The notes under the pieces are model-generated. The model worked only from the letters and a program-made list of their open reading frames with translations, ran no database searches and was not told where the DNA came from. Position numbers and translations under genes: made by a program. From Kiritimatiellia bacterium (GTDB lineage: Bacteria > Verrucomicrobiota > Kiritimatiellia > RFP12 > UBA3636), in NCBI GenBank assembly GCA_017413145.1, contig JAFPUX010000223.1, positions 1 to 9,404 on the forward strand: DNA of 9,404 nucleotides, given 5' to 3'. Below are positions 6,736 to 9,404 of this stretch, piece after piece (the stretch's first letter is position 1; every line of letters starts with the position of its first letter).

Positions 6736-7635
6736 ATGCCCGACCCCGTCCTCCTCACCAGCCCGTCCAACCCCCGGATCAAGGAAATCGCCAAGCTCCG
6801 GCAGCGCTCGCACCGCGACAAGGCGGGCGCGCTCCTGATCGAGGGATACCGCGAGCTCAAGCGCGCGCTCGACAACGGGTACCGGCCGCGGACCGTCGTG
6901 ACGTGCCCGGAACTGTTCCTCGGCAAACACGAGCCCGCGCTCGTCGCGCGCTGCACGGAGGCCGGCGCGCAGCACCTCGTCGTCGCGCCGACGGTCTTCG
7001 CGAAGATCTCCGCGCGCGACCGGCCGGACGGCCTGGTCGCGGTGGGGCCGCAGATCCGGCTCGCGCTCTCCGACCTGAAGCTGCCGCCGAACCCGCTCGT
7101 CGTCGTGGCGGAGTCCGTCGAGAAGCCCGGCAACCTCGGCACGATCCTGCGCAGCGCGGACGCCGCGGGCGCCGCGGCGGTGATCGTCTGCGACCGCTGC
7201 ACCGACGTCCAGAACCCGAATGTCGTGCGCGCGAGCGTCGGCACGCTCTTTTCGCTGCCCGTGGTCGAGACGACGACCGCCGAGGCGGTCCCGTGGCTGC
7301 AGGAGCGCGGGTTCACGATCCTCGCCTCGACGCCGCACGCGGAGGGCTTCCACACGGACCACGACCTGACGGGCCCCACGGCGATCGTCGTCGGCGCCGA
7401 GCAGGTCGGCCTCACGGACGCGTGGCTCAAGAGCCCTGCGTGCGTGCGCGTCCGCATCCCGATGCTCGGGCAGTGCGATTCGCTCAACGTCGCCGCCGCG
7501 ACGACGATCCTGCTCTACGAGGCCGTCCGCCAGCGCGTGGCGAAGGACCGGTCGATCGTCCCGCCGCCCGCCGTGCACGAACACGGCGGCGACGACCCGC
7601 ACGACGGCGTGCACGCGGTCGACTTCGACGACTGA
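6736..7635 (+). CDS. SpoU/TrmH-family RNA 2'-O-ribose methyltransferase
   Basis: The product is 299 aa and should methylate a ribose 2'-OH in rRNA or tRNA with SAM in the cytoplasm. The N-terminal ~110 residues, opening LTSPSNPRIKEIAKLRQRSH and then LLIEGYREL, are the SpoU substrate-binding domain. The catalytic SPOUT domain follows with all three motifs: EKPGNLGTILRSADAAG (N133, R139), IVVGAEQVGLTD (E222) and IPMLGQCDSLNVAAA (S249, N251), which together form the trefoil-knot SAM site. A His/Asp-rich tail of about 20 residues ends the protein. The ATG starts the family's usual N-terminus; it has no Shine-Dalgarno sequence and lies at the predicted transcription start. The exact nucleotide target cannot be told from sequence, so no symbol is given; RlmB-, TrmH- and TsnR-like members share these motifs. 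It converges with lpxA. Confidence 0.93.
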   Translation: MPDPVLLTSPSNPRIKEIAKLRQRSHRDKAGALLIEGYRELKRALDNGYRPRTVVTCPELFLGKHEPALVARCTEAGAQHLVVAPTVFAKISARDRPDGLVAVGPQIRLALSDLKLPPNPLVVVAESVEKPGNLGTILRSADAAGAAAVIVCDRCTDVQNPNVVRASVGTLFSLPVVETTTAEAVPWLQERGFTILASTPHAEGFHTDHDLTGPTAIVVGAEQVGLTDAWLKSPACVRVRIPMLGQCDSLNVAAATTILLYEAVRQRVAKDRSIVPPPAVHEHGGDDPHDGVHAVDFDD

Positions 7636-7640
7636 TTCCG

Positions 7641-7654
7641 GCGCCGGCCGGCGC
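7641..7654. terminator. Possible bidirectional hairpin between convergent genes
   Basis: gcgccggccggcgc is a perfect 14-base palindrome, five bases after the methyltransferase stop and reaching the first base of the lpxA stop triplet. It could fold as a short GC hairpin at both 3' ends. There is no T-run, so termination is inferred only from position. Confidence 0.35.
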
Positions 7655-8430
7655 TAGCGGATGACGCCGCGCTTCGAAGTGCGGAAGAACTCCGCGAGTT
7701 CGCGGATCTCCGGCAGGTCGGGCAGCTCCGTTTCGAAGCGGGCCAGCGCGTCCGTGACGTTGAGACCCGAGTGGCAGAGCAGCTTGTAGGCGGCTCGCAG
7801 GGCTTCGATCGTCTCCTTCGGGAAGCCGCGGCGGCCGAGGCCGACGACGTTCACGCCGCAGCAGGCCGCGGGCGAGCCGTCCGTGATGAAGTACGGCGCG
7901 GCGTCCTGCCGGAGGGGCGTGGCGCCGCCGATCATCGCGTGGGCGCCGATGCGCACGAACTGGTGCGCGCCGACGAGGCCGGAGACCACGGCCCAGTCGC
8001 CGACCGTCACTTCGCCCGCGAACTGGGTCACGTTGGAGACGATGACGTGGTTGCCGAAGACGCAGCCGTGCGCGAGGTGGCAGTAGGCCATGATCAGGCA
8101 GTCCGAACCGACGACGGTCGATTCGCCGTCCTTCGTCCCGCAGTTGATCGTCACGTACTCGCGCAGGACCGTGCGGTCGCCGACCTTGACGTAGGTCCTG
8201 TTGCCTTCCTTGAACTTGAGGTCCTGCGTCTTGCCGCCGATGTGCGCGAACGGGAAGACCTGGCAGTTTTCGCCGAGCGTCGTGTCGCCGTCGACGATCG
8301 CGTGCGCCTGGACGACGGTGCCGGCGCCGAGCGTGACGCCCGGCCCGACGATCGCGTAGGGTCCGACCTGGACGCCGTCCCCGAGCTTCGCGGCGGGGTC
8401 GACGATGGCGGTGGGGTGGATGTTCGTCAT
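7654..8430 (-). CDS. lpxA: UDP-N-acetylglucosamine acyltransferase (lipid A step 1)
   Basis: LpxA moves an (R)-3-hydroxyacyl chain from ACP to the 3-OH of UDP-GlcNAc in the cytoplasm, the first step of lipid A synthesis. The product is 258 aa, close to the E. coli enzyme (262). The first ~180 residues are left-handed beta-helix hexapeptide repeats starting IHPTAIVDPAAKLGDGVQVG. Core motifs are IGGKTQDLKF (D70), REYVTINCGT, YCHLAHGC (H118, H121, the latter equal to catalytic H125 of E. coli), GAHQF (H156, equal to H160) and GVNVVGLGRRGF. The helical C-terminal domain ends FFRTSKRGVIR, as in E. coli. E140 (FAGEV) stands where E. coli has H144. G169 matches E. coli G173, the acyl-chain ruler residue, suggesting a long chain. 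It starts 6 bases after the fabZ stop with no good Shine-Dalgarno sequence, suggesting coupled translation. Confidence 0.95.
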   Translation of the reverse strand: MTNIHPTAIVDPAAKLGDGVQVGPYAIVGPGVTLGAGTVVQAHAIVDGDTTLGENCQVFPFAHIGGKTQDLKFKEGNRTYVKVGDRTVLREYVTINCGTKDGESTVVGSDCLIMAYCHLAHGCVFGNHVIVSNVTQFAGEVTVGDWAVVSGLVGAHQFVRIGAHAMIGGATPLRQDAAPYFITDGSPAACCGVNVVGLGRRGFPKETIEALRAAYKLLCHSGLNVTDALARFETELPDLPEIRELAEFFRTSKRGVIR

Positions 8431-8436
8431 GGTGTT

Positions 8437-8901
8437 CTAGCCGGCCTTGTGCGGGATGAGCATGAAGTTGATGGCGACTTCGGTGGCGACCTTGCCGTCG
8501 ACGAGGATCTTTCCGGTCGCCTTGCCGAAGCGGCCCTTGTGGTTGACGAGCGCCGTTTCGATGCGGAGCTGGTCGCCGGGGACGATCATGCGGCGGAAGC
8601 GCGCGTTCTCGACGCCGGTGAGGATGGTGTCGTAGGACGTGGCGCCGCCCGTGGCGTCTTCGGTCTTGGCGGAGAGGCACATCAGGGCGCACGCCTGCGC
8701 GATCGCCTCGATCTGGAGCACGCCCGGCATGATCGGCTGGCCGGGGAAGTGCCCCTGGAAGAAGGGCTCGTTGAACGTCATGTTCTTGATCGCGACGAGG
8801 CGGGAACCGTCCTCGGCCGCTTCGAGGACCCGGTCGACGAGCAGGAACGGGTAGCGGTGCGGGAGGAGCTCGAGAATCTTGTCGATGCCGAACGAGGTCA
8901 T
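8437..8901 (-). CDS. fabZ: 3-hydroxyacyl-ACP dehydratase
   Basis: FabZ removes water from (R)-3-hydroxyacyl-ACP in cytoplasmic fatty-acid elongation, the same substrate pool LpxA draws on. The product is 154 aa, the usual size for a stand-alone hot-dog-fold FabZ, and it is not fused to LpxC as in some bacteria. [12 protein letters not shown] (14-25), then [18 protein letters not shown] with catalytic H51, then LQIEAIAQA with catalytic E65 make the call firm. [19 protein letters not shown] and the NFML ending follow. The ATG at 8901 gives the expected N-terminus and has a purine-rich AAGAAG stretch upstream. It is the first gene of a leftward fabZ-lpxA operon (6-base gap). The operon has its own promoter and a leader of about 45 bases holding a stable hairpin. 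Confidence 0.95.
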   Translation of the reverse strand: MTSFGIDKILELLPHRYPFLLVDRVLEAAEDGSRLVAIKNMTFNEPFFQGHFPGQPIMPGVLQIEAIAQACALMCLSAKTEDATGGATSYDTILTGVENARFRRMIVPGDQLRIETALVNHKGRFGKATGKILVDGKVATEVAINFMLIPHKAG

Positions 8902-8923
8902 GGGTGTCTTCTTTGCCTTTTCG

Positions 8924-8943
8924 TTCCGCGGGGTCCCGCGGAA
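8924..8943 (-). promoter_or_regulatory. Hairpin in the 5' leader of fabZ-lpxA
   Basis: ttccgcgg and ccgcggaa (8924-8931 and 8936-8943) form a perfect 8-bp stem with a 4-base loop. It lies just inside the predicted transcript start and 22 bases before the fabZ ATG. It could protect the mRNA end or regulate it; no known riboswitch is recognised. Confidence 0.45.
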
Positions 8944-8952
8944 ACGCGCCGG

Positions 8953-8981
8953 AGTCTAGCAAATCTCCGCCATGCGCGCAA
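8953..8981 (-). promoter_or_regulatory. Leftward promoter for fabZ-lpxA
   Basis: On the minus strand the -35 is TTGCGC (8981-8976), the spacer is 17 bp, and the -10 is TAGACT (8958-8953), preceded by TGC. It predicts a leader of about 45 bases before the fabZ ATG. Confidence 0.6.
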
Positions 8982-8986
8982 GCGCG

Positions 8987-9015
8987 TTGCGGGGGCGGGG
9001 CGGTTGTGCTAGAAT
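8987..9015 (+). promoter_or_regulatory. Rightward promoter for the gene at 9044
   Basis: The -35 is TTGCGG (8987-8992), the spacer is 17 bp, and the -10 is TAGAAT (9010-9015), preceded by TGC. It stands back to back with the fabZ promoter, the two -35 boxes being 5 bp apart. It predicts a leader of about 20 bases containing Shine-Dalgarno AAGGAG (9030-9035). Confidence 0.65.
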
Positions 9016-9043
9016 CCCGGTCCCGACGCAAGGAGCCTTTCCC

Positions 9044-9404
9044 ATGAACCTTTCCCCCGAACAGCAGGAACTCGTCCGCGCCTGGGCCGCCCAGGGCGAT
9101 TCGATTTCCGACATCCAGACCAAGCTCGCGTCCGAATGCGGCGTGCACCTGAGCTACATGGACACGCGCTTCCTCCTGCTCGACCTCTCCGTGACGCTCG
9201 CCGAGAAGAACGCGAAGAAGTCCGGGCCGCCGCCCGCGCCCGCCGCGCCCGCGCCGGAGCCCGGGGACGACGGCGCCGCGCCGCCGGTGCCCGGGGGAGG
9301 GGCGGACGGCGGGGATTTGCCGCCGGAAGAGGACGAGCCGCTTCCCGCGGACGACGGACCGGCCGGGGCGGAGCCCGCGTCGCCGGCGGGCGCCGGCGAC
9401 GTCC
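9044..9404 (+). CDS. Unrecognised protein: short helical N-domain and Pro/Ala/acidic tail, 3'-truncated
   Basis: The ATG at 9044 has Shine-Dalgarno AAGGAG eight bases upstream and a clear promoter, so this is a genuine gene; 120 codons are visible and the frame is open at the window edge. Residues 1-58 (MNLSPEQQELVRAWAAQGDS, then ISDIQTKLASECG, then SYMDTRFLLLDLSVTLAEK) look all-helical. The 'aqGdSIsDIqtkLasecGv' stretch resembles a helix-turn-helix. From residue 59 the sequence becomes low-complexity, rich in Pro, Ala, Gly, Asp and Glu, like a disordered linker, and a further domain may follow outside the window. No signal peptide is seen, so it is probably cytoplasmic. I do not recognise a named family. 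DNA or partner binding by the N-domain is a guess. Confidence 0.75.
   Translation, partial: MNLSPEQQELVRAWAAQGDSISDIQTKLASECGVHLSYMDTRFLLLDLSVTLAEKNAKKSGPPPAPAAPAPEPGDDGAAPPVPGGGADGGDLPPEEDEPLPADDGPAGAEPASPAGAGDV

Noticed and set aside
6736..7614. A minus-strand open frame continuing upstream of the lipoprotein start.
   Set aside because: It lies antisense to the methyltransferase gene. The lipoprotein has its own signal peptide and promoter at 6672-6710, so only 6244-6672 is coding.
7771..9012. A 413-codon plus-strand open frame opposite lpxA and fabZ.
   Set aside because: It is the Asp/Val/Ala-rich complement of two certain genes, without motifs.
7484..9148. A 554-codon open frame on the - strand across lpxA and fabZ.
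   Set aside because: It is Arg-rich with no recognisable domain and lies over lpxA and fabZ, which are read in other frames of the same strand.
1..9404. tRNA, rRNA, CRISPR array, transposase or attachment site.
   Set aside because: None was found by eye on either strand; there are no regularly spaced repeats and no recognisable mobile-element proteins.

Overview
The window is about two-thirds or more G+C over most of its length and is packed with genes; no gene-free stretch exceeds about 140 bases. A lipid A acyltransferase (lpxA) next to fabZ, an RND inner-membrane pump and two lipoproteins show a Gram-negative, LPS-making bacterium. The glucan phosphorylase type, the FGE-like lipoprotein, the PII-like RND partner and the unrecognised last gene would fit a high-GC member of the PVC group (Verrucomicrobiota, Kiritimatiellota or Lentisphaerota). 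That placement is an inference from protein style, with modest confidence.

Layout: (1) 2-1885, the 3' part of an alpha-glucan phosphorylase gene (+). (2) 1893-2014, a promoter and a possible 29-codon leaderless leader ORF whose stop overlaps the GTG start of the next gene. (3) 2015-5134, an AcrB-type RND permease (+). (4) 5155-5877, an FGE/SUMF1-domain lipoprotein (+) of clearly lower G+C. (5) 5925-6215, a small PII-like protein of the type found beside RND pumps (+). (6) 6244-6672, a small lipocalin-like lipoprotein (-). (7) 6683-6726, a 44-bp near-perfect palindrome that contains overlapping divergent promoters. (8) 6736-7635, a SpoU/TrmH RNA 2'-O-methyltransferase (+). (9) 7654-8430 lpxA and 8437-8901 fabZ, read leftward as a fabZ-lpxA operon. 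(10) 8902-9043, a second divergent promoter region with a hairpin in the fabZ leader. (11) 9044 to the end, the 5' part of an unrecognised gene with a short helical N-domain and a Pro/Ala/acidic tail.

Five promoters can be read by eye and share one form: TTGC(C/G)(G/C), 17-18 bp, then TG(C/G) directly followed by TAGA(A/C)T. At three of them an ATG lies 7-8 bases beyond the -10 box with no Shine-Dalgarno sequence, which predicts leaderless mRNAs.

The RND permease and the PII-like protein probably form one transport module, since such pairs are normally adjacent. Here a lower-GC FGE-like lipoprotein gene sits between them, and the last residues of the permease are encoded in the low-GC DNA. 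This looks like a cassette insertion or replacement. fabZ and lpxA link fatty-acid elongation to lipid A synthesis. No transposase, CRISPR array, tRNA or rRNA was seen.
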